Shown here: piece by piece, positions 46,018 through 54,816 of the stretch
How positions within the stretch are numbered: position 1 is the first letter of the stretch
Layout of the letters: the number at the start of each line of letters is the position of its first letter
Source of the DNA: Deltaproteobacteria bacterium HGW-Deltaproteobacteria-2
Lineage (GTDB): Bacteria > Desulfobacterota > Syntrophia > Syntrophales > Smithellaceae
Direction of reading: 5' to 3'
Length of the DNA stretch: 64,000 bases
NCBI GenBank assembly: GCA_002840505.1
Contig: PHBC01000003.1
Coordinates: forward strand, 95,412-159,411
Translations under genes and position numbers: made by a program
The notes under the pieces: model-generated
The model's database searches: none
Told to the model about the DNA's origin: nothing
The model's input: the letters and a program-made list of their open reading frames with translations, nothing else

Positions 46018-46451
46018 TAAATCCTTTTATCCTCAAAGTTGCAGTATTAGCAACGGCAGATTAAAAGTTTAATTATATTGAATATTTTTTGGTTCACGCG
46101 ATTATAATCAAGCAATAGTGAATCTCGTTTTAAAGAAGACGGGAGTTGGTTTTTCTTGGCGGAACTATACCATTAAGCAGCAATAGGCAGGCTCATCGAA
46201 AGGTGGTAAATTACAGGCAACCTGATTCTTTGCTTGATTAGGGCTGTTTCGTACTTGATACGGTATTTTCAGATGCAAGGCACACGACATGTGGCGCATC
46301 CGGCATTCGCCGGATTCACTGCGCAAATGCAAAGCCCAGTGCATACAGGCAGCGTTTTGTAAAAGCCTCCAGCTTTTACCGGTGAGGAATATTCCTAATA
46401 TTTATTGCGCTTCCCATACGGGAATGCACGTCCGGTCAACAGCCCCTTTGT
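46018..46451. repeat. Non-coding spacer with dispersed hairpins
   Basis: No gene is seen in this 434-base stretch. It contains ATCCGGCATTCGCCGGAT (46299-46316, the inverse of a hairpin at 15715) and GTAAAAGC-CTCCA-GCTTTTAC (46359-46379). TTTTCAGATGCAAGGCACAC near 46270 resembles part of the gatC-gatA repeat in reverse orientation. Confidence 0.6.
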
Positions 46452-48380
46452 CTATATTTCTCCCCCTGCTCTGTGGCCTTCATGGATAGCCTCCAGAACG
46501 CGGCGAGGACTTTTGGCGTCACCAACTATTATATAGGGAATGCTCAACTCTTTGAGCACATCTTCCAGAGAATTATCCGACTTGGCACCCATGGCAGTCA
46601 CTATCATAGCTGCATTCTCCATACGTTCTGTATCTCCCTGGCGATAACGCACATCTCCTGCTTCAATGCATGTTACCTGAGCACCAAAGATCAGCCTGCC
46701 ACCGGCACTTTTGATGCGTTTGTGCAACCAGTATCCATGTGCCGTTAACTTTCCAACCGGAGGAAATGCCTGCATCTCGAGAACCGTAACAGGTATACCT
46801 TTGGATAGCAAATAATCAGCTGTTTCCATACCCACATAACCAGCTCCCAGAACAACAGCCGGACTTTTAAGTTCAACCTTGCCTGTAAGAACGTCACGGG
46901 CATCAACCACCTTTTCTGAGTCAAGGCCGGGGATGGGAAGCGTGACCGGATATGCACCGCAGGCAAGGATCACAGCCTCAGGCATATGTTGTTTTATTTC
47001 TTCTTTGCTGATCAGGTTTTGACAATGAACAGGTGTGGAACTTTTTTTCAGCTGACGCAGCGACCAGATAAGCCAGTCCTTGAAAGCCGATTTGTGCGGC
47101 GGCTGGCTGGCTGACAACAACTGCCCTCCGGGTTTTTCTTCCTTCTCAAATACTTTTACTTTATGCCCACGCGCTGATGCCGCCATAGCAGCCGACAAAC
47201 CAGCCGGTCCGGCACCGATGACCCATACGCGCTTGGAAGGTTTTGCCTTGGGGGCTTGCCCCTTATGTTCGCCGCCGCATTCGGGATTGAAACTGCAGGT
47301 AGCCGACTTCATTTCGAAACTCAAGCGCTCAATACACCCCTGATTACAGGCTGTGCACCAGCGTATATCGTCAAGAGCTCCATCGCGAACCTTGTTGATA
47401 AAGTCGGGATCGGTAAGATGTTGACGTCCAAAACTTATAAGATCGGCGTCGCCCCGCGCGATAGCCTGATCGGCCAGTTCCGGATTATTGATACGCCCCA
47501 CGCCAATAACAGGCACATGTACAACATCCTTAAGCGCGCGGGCACGGAACAAATTGAAACCGGGCTCTGTATCCATGGAAGCGATGGACAAACCGCCGGG
47601 TGTGGAATAAACTCCCACGGAACAATGAATGGCATCAACTCCGGCAGACACCATCATTGGCGCAAATTTCTGCATGAAGGACAAATCATACCCGCCGCGT
47701 ACCAGTTCATCGGCCGATACGCGAATCCAGACAGGAAAATCATTACCTACTTTCTTACGCACCGCCGCAATAATTTCTAAAACAAACCGCGCGCGGCTTT
47801 CATCGCTCCCTCCGTATTTATCATCGCGTTGATTGGAAAAGGGAGAAAGGAATTGATTTAAAAGATATCCATGAGCTCCGTGGAGCTCCACAGCATCGAA
47901 GCCCGCCTCCTTTGCGCGTCCGGCCGCGCTAGCGAAGGCCTCGACAAGCTGGGTAATTCGTTCCAAGCTCATAGCCTCACATGGCTGGCCCAGGATAACG
48001 CTGGGTATAGCCGAAGGTGCCTCGGGAATAGTGCCTATCGCATCTTCAAAAGTTTCACGGCCGGCATGATGGAGCTGAAGCGCAGCCTTAGCTCCAAAGA
48101 GATGCAATGCCTCAGGAATGCGCGCCAACCCCGGAATAAAGGCATCACTCCAGATGCCAATCTCATTGGGAAAACCCTTGCCGCGTGCATCAACCGCGCA
48201 AACTTCGGTTATGATCAGGCCGGTGCCACCCTGTGCTCGCCGTGAAAGGTATGCCACCAGCCTGTCGCTGACCGTGCTGTCGGGATTGCCGTATCCCGTA
48301 CCCATAGGCGGCATAACCGCCCGATTCTTTAAAGTCATACCATTAATGGTCACAGATGAAAAAAGATGTGGGAATTGCAT
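46452..48380 (-). CDS. Old-yellow-enzyme family NAD(P)H:flavin oxidoreductase (2,4-dienoyl-CoA reductase-like)
   Basis: 642 residues. An FMN TIM-barrel about 1-335 (LKNRAVMPPMGTGYG, VELHGAHGYLLNQFLSP), a 4Fe-4S motif CTACNQGCIERL followed by a fourth Cys in ATCSFNPECG, then an FAD/NAD(P) domain with GAGPAGLSAAMAA near 391 and VVLGAGYVGMETADYLLSKG near 510. This matches the layout of FadH, trimethylamine dehydrogenase and enoate reductases. It would reduce an activated C=C bond; the exact substrate is unknown. It is 70 bases downstream of the ferritin-like gene. Confidence 0.92.
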   Translation of the reverse strand: MQFPHLFSSVTINGMTLKNRAVMPPMGTGYGNPDSTVSDRLVAYLSRRAQGGTGLIITEVCAVDARGKGFPNEIGIWSDAFIPGLARIPEALHLFGAKAALQLHHAGRETFEDAIGTIPEAPSAIPSVILGQPCEAMSLERITQLVEAFASAAGRAKEAGFDAVELHGAHGYLLNQFLSPFSNQRDDKYGGSDESRARFVLEIIAAVRKKVGNDFPVWIRVSADELVRGGYDLSFMQKFAPMMVSAGVDAIHCSVGVYSTPGGLSIASMDTEPGFNLFRARALKDVVHVPVIGVGRINNPELADQAIARGDADLISFGRQHLTDPDFINKVRDGALDDIRWCTACNQGCIERLSFEMKSATCSFNPECGGEHKGQAPKAKPSKRVWVIGAGPAGLSAAMAASARGHKVKVFEKEEKPGGQLLSASQPPHKSAFKDWLIWSLRQLKKSSTPVHCQNLISKEEIKQHMPEAVILACGAYPVTLPIPGLDSEKVVDARDVLTGKVELKSPAVVLGAGYVGMETADYLLSKGIPVTVLEMQAFPPVGKLTAHGYWLHKRIKSAGGRLIFGAQVTCIEAGDVRYRQGDTERMENAAMIVTAMGAKSDNSLEDVLKELSIPYIIVGDAKSPRRVLEAIHEGHRAGGEI

Positions 48381-48450
48381 TTAAGATTCCTTTTAATTGA
48401 TATTTAATAAAACTTTGCGAAACATAATGTCAAATATGAAACTACACCAT

Positions 48451-48906
48451 TTACCAGACTTCAGGAAACGCCATATTTGTATACATATCCTCAAGCTTAC
48501 TCTTGTGTCCACGTTCCATCGTGGCCAGCTCAAGAAAGATATTCTTTTGCGCTGCGTCCGTGCTGACATTTGCCAGTTGAGTATACATCTGCATTGCTTC
48601 CAGTTCATTCTTGATCGCAATTACAATACCTTCAACAGGTTTGAGATCGGCAGTCAATGGCGGTGTAACAAGCGCATCCACAATTTTGTAATCTGTCGAT
48701 TCCGAGAAATGCATTTTCTCCGGAGCTTTGGCAAGGAACCCCTCTAAAGTACGCTTGTGTTCTTTTTCTTCTTCGGCAAGTTTGCTGAAAATAGATTTGA
48801 TGTTTTTGTCCTTAGCCTTTTTTGATACTGCACTGTAAAACGCATTCGCTTCGATTTCACGTTCTATCGCGGATGAAATTATTTTCCTGTATTTATTTTG
48901 ATCCAT
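48451..48906 (-). CDS. Rubrerythrin/ferritin-like diiron protein
   Basis: 151 residues, a four-helix bundle with diiron ligand pairs: EREIEANAFY, EEEKEHKRTL, IKNELEAMQMY and MERGHKSKLE (ExxH and E residues). No rubredoxin CxxC tail is present. Such proteins reduce peroxide or store iron in anaerobes. The upstream 404-base region (48907-49310) holds its presumed promoter but no other feature I can support. Confidence 0.88.
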   Translation of the reverse strand: MDQNKYRKIISSAIEREIEANAFYSAVSKKAKDKNIKSIFSKLAEEEKEHKRTLEGFLAKAPEKMHFSESTDYKIVDALVTPPLTADLKPVEGIVIAIKNELEAMQMYTQLANVSTDAAQKNIFLELATMERGHKSKLEDMYTNMAFPEVW

Positions 48907-49310
48907 TGTTTTGTTCTCCTCGGCAAAATGCCTTTTAAAATTTAAGCGGGTTATTTGGAATTATTCTTGCTCCATCAATTACTGCATCCAAATCAATTAG
49001 GCGTCACAAAATAAATTATTATTGAAATATAACAAAGCGAATTTGTAATGTCAAACGACTTTGGAGGATACCTTCAGCAATTTGCCTGGAAACGCATATC
49101 GTCCTATTTTTAAGCTTATACCGTTGATAAAGCTCGATGAAAAAAATGCAGGACTTAGTGCCTCCTCATTTGCAATGACATTTGATAAAATATTGTGGAA
49201 TGATAAAAGGATTTCAAGAAAAACTGTTTCGCATATCTAAGATAGACACCATATACAAATGTTTAGGTATTGGAAGTAACGTGATAATTACCGTGTGAAC
49301 TTTTTTAACG

Positions 49311-51809
49311 CTACGATTCAAAACAAACTCTGTCTTTTCCGTTTTTCTTCGCCTGGTACATGAGCTGATCGACCCGGTGAATAAAGGCTTTTATGTCCTC
49401 CTGCGGTCTGTACTGTGCAAGCCCAATGCTCACAGTCATATGTATGTCTTTTTTACTCGATTCAATAGGGAAAATCTCTTTTTTGAATTCTGTTCTGATT
49501 CTTTCCGCCATAATGGCGCCGTCCCTATCTGTTGACATGGGCATGATGATCGTGAATTCCTCTCCACCATAACGATAGCCCGAATCAGTTTGCCGTATAC
49601 ATCTTTTAATCACCTGGCCCAATCGCGATAAGATAACATCTCCTTCGAGATGACCATATGTGTCGTTTATTTTTTTGAAATCGTCCAGATCAAGGAGGAG
49701 AAGAGTCAAGGGCTGTCCGTAGCGGTTTGTTCGTTCGATTTCAATTTTTAGCTGTTGATAAAAATACATGGAATTGTAAAGCTGACTCAGATTATCGACA
49801 ATACTGAGTTCACGATATCTTTCTTCACTTTCTCTTAGTTTTTCCTCCGCCTGCTTACGATCCGTTATGTCTTGCACAAATCCATTGAAGATAACCAATT
49901 TACCTTGATCATTGTATTCCGCAGGATTGCCTTTTGCCCAAATCCAGCGAATTGCACCATCCCTGCGCCTGATGTTACATTCGAATTCCCATGTTGTTCC
50001 AGCTAATAACGCATTATGGAATTTGTCATCGACGTCATTGCGATCCTCAGGAATAACGTGCTCAATAAACATTTCATACGTCCATTTTGGCAAAAGAGTT
50101 TCATAACCAAATATCTGGTCGTGGCGCAAAGACCGCCAAGCTTCACCCGTCAATACGTTGAGTTCCCATATGCCCATTTCACTGGTTTGAATCGAAAAAT
50201 TCAACCTTCTCTCGTTTTCCTTTATCAAATTCTCCATTCTCTTGCGTTCGGTAATATTGCGAATCGATTCAATGGCACCTATAATCTCGCCGCGTGAATT
50301 ATAAAGTGCCGTGGCGCTACCCTGAAAATATTCCTTTTCACTTCCTAAATGGGTAATATAGTTTTCCCCGGAAATGGTGTTGCCGTGCCAAGTTACAAAG
50401 TCATACCCGCCTTCAATCTTACCGTCTTGTTTTATAGCAATGTCGATGAGAATGGGACGACGTTCCCCGTAGAAGGGTAGAGCATATTCATAGTTACCCT
50501 TACCAAGCATATCTTCCGCTTTCACGCCGGTAAGTTCCTCCATGGCATAGTTCCACGCTGTAACCTTTCCTTGGTGGTCGATTATCATCGTCGGATCGGG
50601 GAAGAACAAGATAATCTCCTCCAGATGCCGTTCCAATTCACTAAGCATTAGTTCCGCCTTTTTGCGCTCGGTAATATCACGGGATAGACCGAGAAGACCC
50701 ATCACTTTGCCATCTTTGTCGCGAATGCCGCTTACATTATTTTCCATCCAAACAACGGAACCATCCTTGTGATAATACTCGACCTCAATTTTCACGCTTC
50801 TATTTGGATCGGTATAGCCTTTTTTTTCATGCTGTAGCTCATCAAGCAATTGTTTTTGTATTCGCGCTAAAGACGAAGGCGTTATTTGATCTATAACATT
50901 CTGGGACATTCGTTCTTCCGGTGTGAATCCGAGAATCTTTTCAACCGATGGGCTTACATAGGTTGTCTGTAGATTCATGTTCAGCGTCCAGACAATATCG
51001 TTCATTCTTTCAGTTAAAAAACGATATTTGGCCTCACTATTCTGAAGCGCTTCCTCCGCCTTCTTGCGATCGGTCTGATCATCCGCATGCACAATGATCA
51101 GATCTGGAGAAACGAAAGCATAATGAACAGACAGATATTTCCCCGGATAAAATAATTTCGAGACAACGTCTCGTCTAATAACAGAATGTTCCGTGAAGCA
51201 TTGTCTCATATCCTCAAGTATCTGCGGCTTGTTTTTATAGAGGCTTTCTGCGCTTTTATCCAGGTAATTGCATACGTTGTTGCCGGTAATTCGAACCGCG
51301 GCAAGATTAAAATCGATAAGATAAAAATCATCCCCTCTTTTCTGCCATGTGAAGGTTGGTATGGGGCTTTCCTGATACAGGGTTTTTAATCGTTCTTCAC
51401 TATCGCGAAGCTCCTCCTTGATTCGCTTGCGTTCAATCGCATAACGAATAGAGCGGCTAAGCAAATAACTATTTATATGCCTTTTAATCAAGTAATCTTG
51501 AGCACCGGCCTTTACTGCTTCGATAGCAAGTTCTTCATCGCTCAGACCCGTCTGGACAATTATAGGAATTTTGTTGTTATTGAATAAGACCGCGTAGAGC
51601 GTATCAATCCCCTGAGAATCAGGTAAACCGAGATCCAAAAGGATGACGTCAATACCATCGCCTTTCAAACACTCCAAACCTTTTGAAAGCTGGTCGGAAT
51701 GGACTATCTCGAAAACATTACGGCTGTCTTCCGACAGCATCTCCCGAATCAGCCTGACATCGCCCGGATTGTCCTCAATTAACAGAACCTTAATACGCTT
51801 ACCGTTCAT
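49311..51809 (-). CDS. Response regulator / multi-PAS diguanylate cyclase (REC-PAS4-GGDEF)
   Basis: About 832 residues from ATG 51809 (AAGGG 6 bases upstream; an ATG two codons earlier is too close to that site). A receiver domain about 5-120 ([13 protein letters not shown], phospho-Asp in VILLDLGLPDSQG) is followed by a short helix RSIRYAIERKR. Four PAS units follow: about 140-245, 258-385 and 390-520, each ended by D[IQ]TERKKA/RNITERKRM-like PAC tails, and 530-660. A GGDEF domain is at the C-terminus, with active-site YRYGGEEF and LLLDLDDFKKINDTYGHLEGD. It should make c-di-GMP. No RxxD inhibitory site is evident before GGEEF. It follows the CheY-like regulator by 14 bases. Confidence 0.92.
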   Translation of the reverse strand: MNGKRIKVLLIEDNPGDVRLIREMLSEDSRNVFEIVHSDQLSKGLECLKGDGIDVILLDLGLPDSQGIDTLYAVLFNNNKIPIIVQTGLSDEELAIEAVKAGAQDYLIKRHINSYLLSRSIRYAIERKRIKEELRDSEERLKTLYQESPIPTFTWQKRGDDFYLIDFNLAAVRITGNNVCNYLDKSAESLYKNKPQILEDMRQCFTEHSVIRRDVVSKLFYPGKYLSVHYAFVSPDLIIVHADDQTDRKKAEEALQNSEAKYRFLTERMNDIVWTLNMNLQTTYVSPSVEKILGFTPEERMSQNVIDQITPSSLARIQKQLLDELQHEKKGYTDPNRSVKIEVEYYHKDGSVVWMENNVSGIRDKDGKVMGLLGLSRDITERKKAELMLSELERHLEEIILFFPDPTMIIDHQGKVTAWNYAMEELTGVKAEDMLGKGNYEYALPFYGERRPILIDIAIKQDGKIEGGYDFVTWHGNTISGENYITHLGSEKEYFQGSATALYNSRGEIIGAIESIRNITERKRMENLIKENERRLNFSIQTSEMGIWELNVLTGEAWRSLRHDQIFGYETLLPKWTYEMFIEHVIPEDRNDVDDKFHNALLAGTTWEFECNIRRRDGAIRWIWAKGNPAEYNDQGKLVIFNGFVQDITDRKQAEEKLRESEERYRELSIVDNLSQLYNSMYFYQQLKIEIERTNRYGQPLTLLLLDLDDFKKINDTYGHLEGDVILSRLGQVIKRCIRQTDSGYRYGGEEFTIIMPMSTDRDGAIMAERIRTEFKKEIFPIESSKKDIHMTVSIGLAQYRPQEDIKAFIHRVDQLMYQAKKNGKDRVCFES

Positions 51810-51823
51810 CTCCATCCCTTCAT

Positions 51824-52273
51824 CTATTTCGACGGAAGTTTAACAATAGTGAACCAAAAATCTTCAATTGCTTTGACGACTTCAATAAAGCAGGCAAGAT
51901 TTACAGGCTTCGTAATATAACAATTAGCATGAAGACTATAGGCTTTCAGAACATCTTCCTCCGCCTTTGATATAGTTAATATAACCACGGGAATTGTTCT
52001 TAAATCTTCATCATTTTTTATCTCACTTAATACCTCTCGTCCATCCTTCCTTGGTAAGTTCAAATCCAGAAGAATCAAGTCCGGGCGGACTGCATTTTGA
52101 AAATTCCCTCTTTTGAAAAGAAAATCCATTGCTTCCACACCATCCCGTACAACATGCAAAACGTTTTTCACTTTACTGTCCGCGAGCGCCTCCTCTGTCA
52201 ATCTTACATCGCCGGGATTGTCTTCAACCATTAATATTTCAATCGGTCTCATACTATTCATTTCGGCACTCAT
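51824..52273 (-). CDS. CheY-like response regulator (Rcp1 type)
   Basis: 149 residues from the ATG at 52273 (AAGGAGG 6 bases upstream); a longer in-frame start exists but has no such site. A single receiver domain: [14 protein letters not shown], phospho-Asp in [17 protein letters not shown], Thr in [12 protein letters not shown] and Lys in CYITKPVN. This form is typical of regulators paired with phytochrome-like kinases. The ATG overlaps the kinase stop (ATGA), so the two are a cognate pair. Confidence 0.92.
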   Translation of the reverse strand: MSAEMNSMRPIEILMVEDNPGDVRLTEEALADSKVKNVLHVVRDGVEAMDFLFKRGNFQNAVRPDLILLDLNLPRKDGREVLSEIKNDEDLRTIPVVILTISKAEEDVLKAYSLHANCYITKPVNLACFIEVVKAIEDFWFTIVKLPSK

Positions 52274-54165
52274 ACATTTCCTCCTTGCAATGAAATTGTG
52301 AAGAAAAATTTTGATCCTTTCCCAGGTTCGGATTCCACCCATATACGCCCGCCATGCCGCTCCACAATTCTTTTGCAGATGGCCAACCCGATTCCTGTTC
52401 CCTGATATTCCTCTCTGGCATGCAGTCTCTGAAATATAACAAATATTCGTTCATGATATTCCGGAGAAATGCCGATGCCGTTATCACAAACAGAAAAAAC
52501 CCATTCATCCGGTTCCTTTCTCGCCGTTATATGAATAACCGGACGCTCAGCGCTTCTGAATTTTATAGCATTACTGATCAGATTCTGAAACAATTGTGAA
52601 ATTTGTGTTTCATCAGCCATTAGGACAGGCAAATCACCGTTGGTTATGATAGCTCCATTCTCTTCAATTAAAGGACCTAAATTAACGAGCACCTGCCCTA
52701 AAATCACAGAAAAATCTATTGATTGGAAAGGTTTTCCCCGCGTTCCAACGCGGGAATAAGACAGCAGATCATTGATCAATCGTTGCATGCGATTGGCTCC
52801 ATCCACAATAAAACCAATAAATTCGTCCGCATCCTGTCCAAGATGATCCTTGTATCTATTCCCCAATAATTGGCTGAAACTTGCTACCATACGCAGCGGC
52901 TCCTGCAAGTCATGAGAGGCAACATAAGCAAACTTCTGCAGTTCCGCGTTGGAACGGGCCAGCTCTTCCATTGCATACCCCAGCTTTTTTTCTGCAATCT
53001 TGCGTTCGGAAATGTCGCGAAATGTACCCTGAAGAACCTTTCGGCCACCGAGATTAATAACACTTGCCCGTATCTCTACATCCTTAATGATACCATCCTT
53101 TGTGATCACCTGGGCTTCAAGTATCTTTCCTTCTGCAGCAGACTTGTGTTTCGTGAATGTCTCTGAAAACTGTTCGCCGGTCTCTGTTTGCGGATGCAAA
53201 ATGCGCTGATGCTGTCCGATTAATTCTTCCTTTGAACGCCCGATAAGAACAGTGGCGGCATAGTTACAATCTATGATTTCACCAGTTATATTATCAGCTA
53301 CAAAAATCGCATCAAGTGCCTCTTCAAAAAGCCTACGCCACTTATCTTCAGAGTCTCTCAGCGCTACCTCCGTCATTTTACGTATAGATATCTCCTGCTG
53401 AAGATCCTTTGTGCGCTCCTTTACCTGTATCTCCAGTCCGTCTCGTGCCTTCTGCAGCTCGGAATCCCGTAGCTGGATCTGGGTAAGCATTTCATTAAAA
53501 CCGTCAACCAATGTACCCAACTCATCATGGCTTTCTGTTGTGGCTCGAACGGTATAATCCTTTTCGTCGGATATGCTTTTCGCTGTCGCTGCCAAATGTA
53601 AAATAGGCTGGGATATCATTTGTTGCAGTTTCGAAGAAATCAAAAGAGCCATCAAAAGAGCCAAAATCAAAACACTCATTACAATACCGGCATATTGGAT
53701 TAATCTATTTTCCATTTCACTCAAATCAGATTGAATATAAACCATTCCAATTTGTTCGCCTTCAGAGGTAATTCTTTTGAACAAGACCAGACAATCACCA
53801 TCAAAACGGTATCCGTCCGTACGATCCTGTAAATTTTGTGGTGCCTTGATATTATTATTCTTACTATAGTCCGCAAATATCTGACCGTTTCGTCCATAAA
53901 TGCCGGCAGATATAATACTGGGTTTTGTCTTCAGCGGGTTCAACGTTGCTTTAGCGGACACAGGGTCATTAAAAATTAGCGAGGAAGCGCTATTGATACC
54001 GATAATATCGGCAAAAATTGTTAGCTCACGCACCATGGTATCGCGAAAGATCATCCCTTCGTAAACAACGAACGCTATACTTGACAACAGCATAACAGAA
54101 GCGCTGACTATCATACTGATCCAGATCAATTTTTTCTTAATAGAAAAATACCCGAAACGAACCAT
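52270..54165 (-). CDS. CHASE8-HAMP-PAS sensor histidine kinase
   Basis: 631 residues. TM helix about 13-35; a periplasmic CHASE8-like domain about 36-155 ([35 protein letters not shown]); TM2 about 157-178; HAMP ([20 protein letters not shown]); a coiled coil; PAS about 272-395; HisKA with phospho-His in [20 protein letters not shown]; and HATPase_c with [24 protein letters not shown] and [18 protein letters not shown]. All kinase boxes are intact. The CHASE8 sensor and the adjacent YfiR gene recall the YfiR-YfiN pair, with the cyclase output replaced by a kinase. Confidence 0.92.
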   Translation of the reverse strand: MVRFGYFSIKKKLIWISMIVSASVMLLSSIAFVVYEGMIFRDTMVRELTIFADIIGINSASSLIFNDPVSAKATLNPLKTKPSIISAGIYGRNGQIFADYSKNNNIKAPQNLQDRTDGYRFDGDCLVLFKRITSEGEQIGMVYIQSDLSEMENRLIQYAGIVMSVLILALLMALLISSKLQQMISQPILHLAATAKSISDEKDYTVRATTESHDELGTLVDGFNEMLTQIQLRDSELQKARDGLEIQVKERTKDLQQEISIRKMTEVALRDSEDKWRRLFEEALDAIFVADNITGEIIDCNYAATVLIGRSKEELIGQHQRILHPQTETGEQFSETFTKHKSAAEGKILEAQVITKDGIIKDVEIRASVINLGGRKVLQGTFRDISERKIAEKKLGYAMEELARSNAELQKFAYVASHDLQEPLRMVASFSQLLGNRYKDHLGQDADEFIGFIVDGANRMQRLINDLLSYSRVGTRGKPFQSIDFSVILGQVLVNLGPLIEENGAIITNGDLPVLMADETQISQLFQNLISNAIKFRSAERPVIHITARKEPDEWVFSVCDNGIGISPEYHERIFVIFQRLHAREEYQGTGIGLAICKRIVERHGGRIWVESEPGKGSKFFFTISLQGGNV

Positions 54166-54191
54166 TAGTTTTATTCCTGCCTAAACAATAC

Positions 54192-54749
54192 TTATTCGAT
54201 AATTATCGCCAGCTTCAAAAGTTGAGCACTTATACGTAATCCAGTCTGCTGTGCCGCTTTCACATTGATTTCAAATCTTATATAATTTTTTACCCTTCTG
54301 AAATTAATCATACCACCCCGATCTGCAAAATCTTGCATATCACTCACCGTCAGCACTGGTATTTTACGAACTGAATTGAATATTTCTGTCAAATTATCTT
54401 TCGCGTCATTTCCGACAAACAAAATATGACAACCGGTAATATCTTCCATCCTGGAGAATCGTTTTACTGATACGGGCTTTTCGTGAATGAATTTTCCGGC
54501 AACGACCTCTCTAAGAACCTGAGCAAAGTCGTCATCGCCATAGACGCCGATAATAAAGTATTTTCCTCCCCATCGATCAGGAGGCCATTCGACAAACTTC
54601 CCAAAATTATAAATAAATGCCGCCTTCACCTGAGCTTCAGTTGGTTGCCCTTCTTCGGCAAACGCAAGATTGCCGTAACTTAAACAAGCAGAAGCAAAAA
54701 GAATTGTCATTAGGGCGCATTTAGAAATAATTGATAAACGGTATTTCAT
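54192..54749 (-). CDS. YfiR-family periplasmic signalling protein
   Basis: 185 residues with a Sec signal peptide (ending NLAFA). YfiR/DUF4154 features: QVKAAFIYNFGKFVEWP, FIIGVYGDDDF, CHILFVGND, ILTVSD-like VLTVSDMQDFADRGGMINF and RFEINVKAAQQTGLRISAQL. In YfiBNR systems YfiR binds the periplasmic part of YfiN and represses it. Here the downstream partner, 26 bases away, is the CHASE8 histidine kinase. The two YfiR disulphides are not obvious: only one Cys (CHILFV) is seen after the signal peptide. Confidence 0.9.
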   Translation of the reverse strand: MKYRLSIISKCALMTILFASACLSYGNLAFAEEGQPTEAQVKAAFIYNFGKFVEWPPDRWGGKYFIIGVYGDDDFAQVLREVVAGKFIHEKPVSVKRFSRMEDITGCHILFVGNDAKDNLTEIFNSVRKIPVLTVSDMQDFADRGGMINFRRVKNYIRFEINVKAAQQTGLRISAQLLKLAIIIE

Positions 54750-54816
54750 AAAAATTTACCTATCCTTGAAGGTAAAAAACATTTTGCCTATCATGCCCGA
54801 CAAAACTTAAGCGAAA

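Noticed and set aside
46359-46379. GTAAAAGC/GCTTTTAC hairpin as the terminator of the reductase gene
   Set aside because: No T-run follows on the minus strand; it may still be a weak terminator, but it looks like part of the dispersed repeats.
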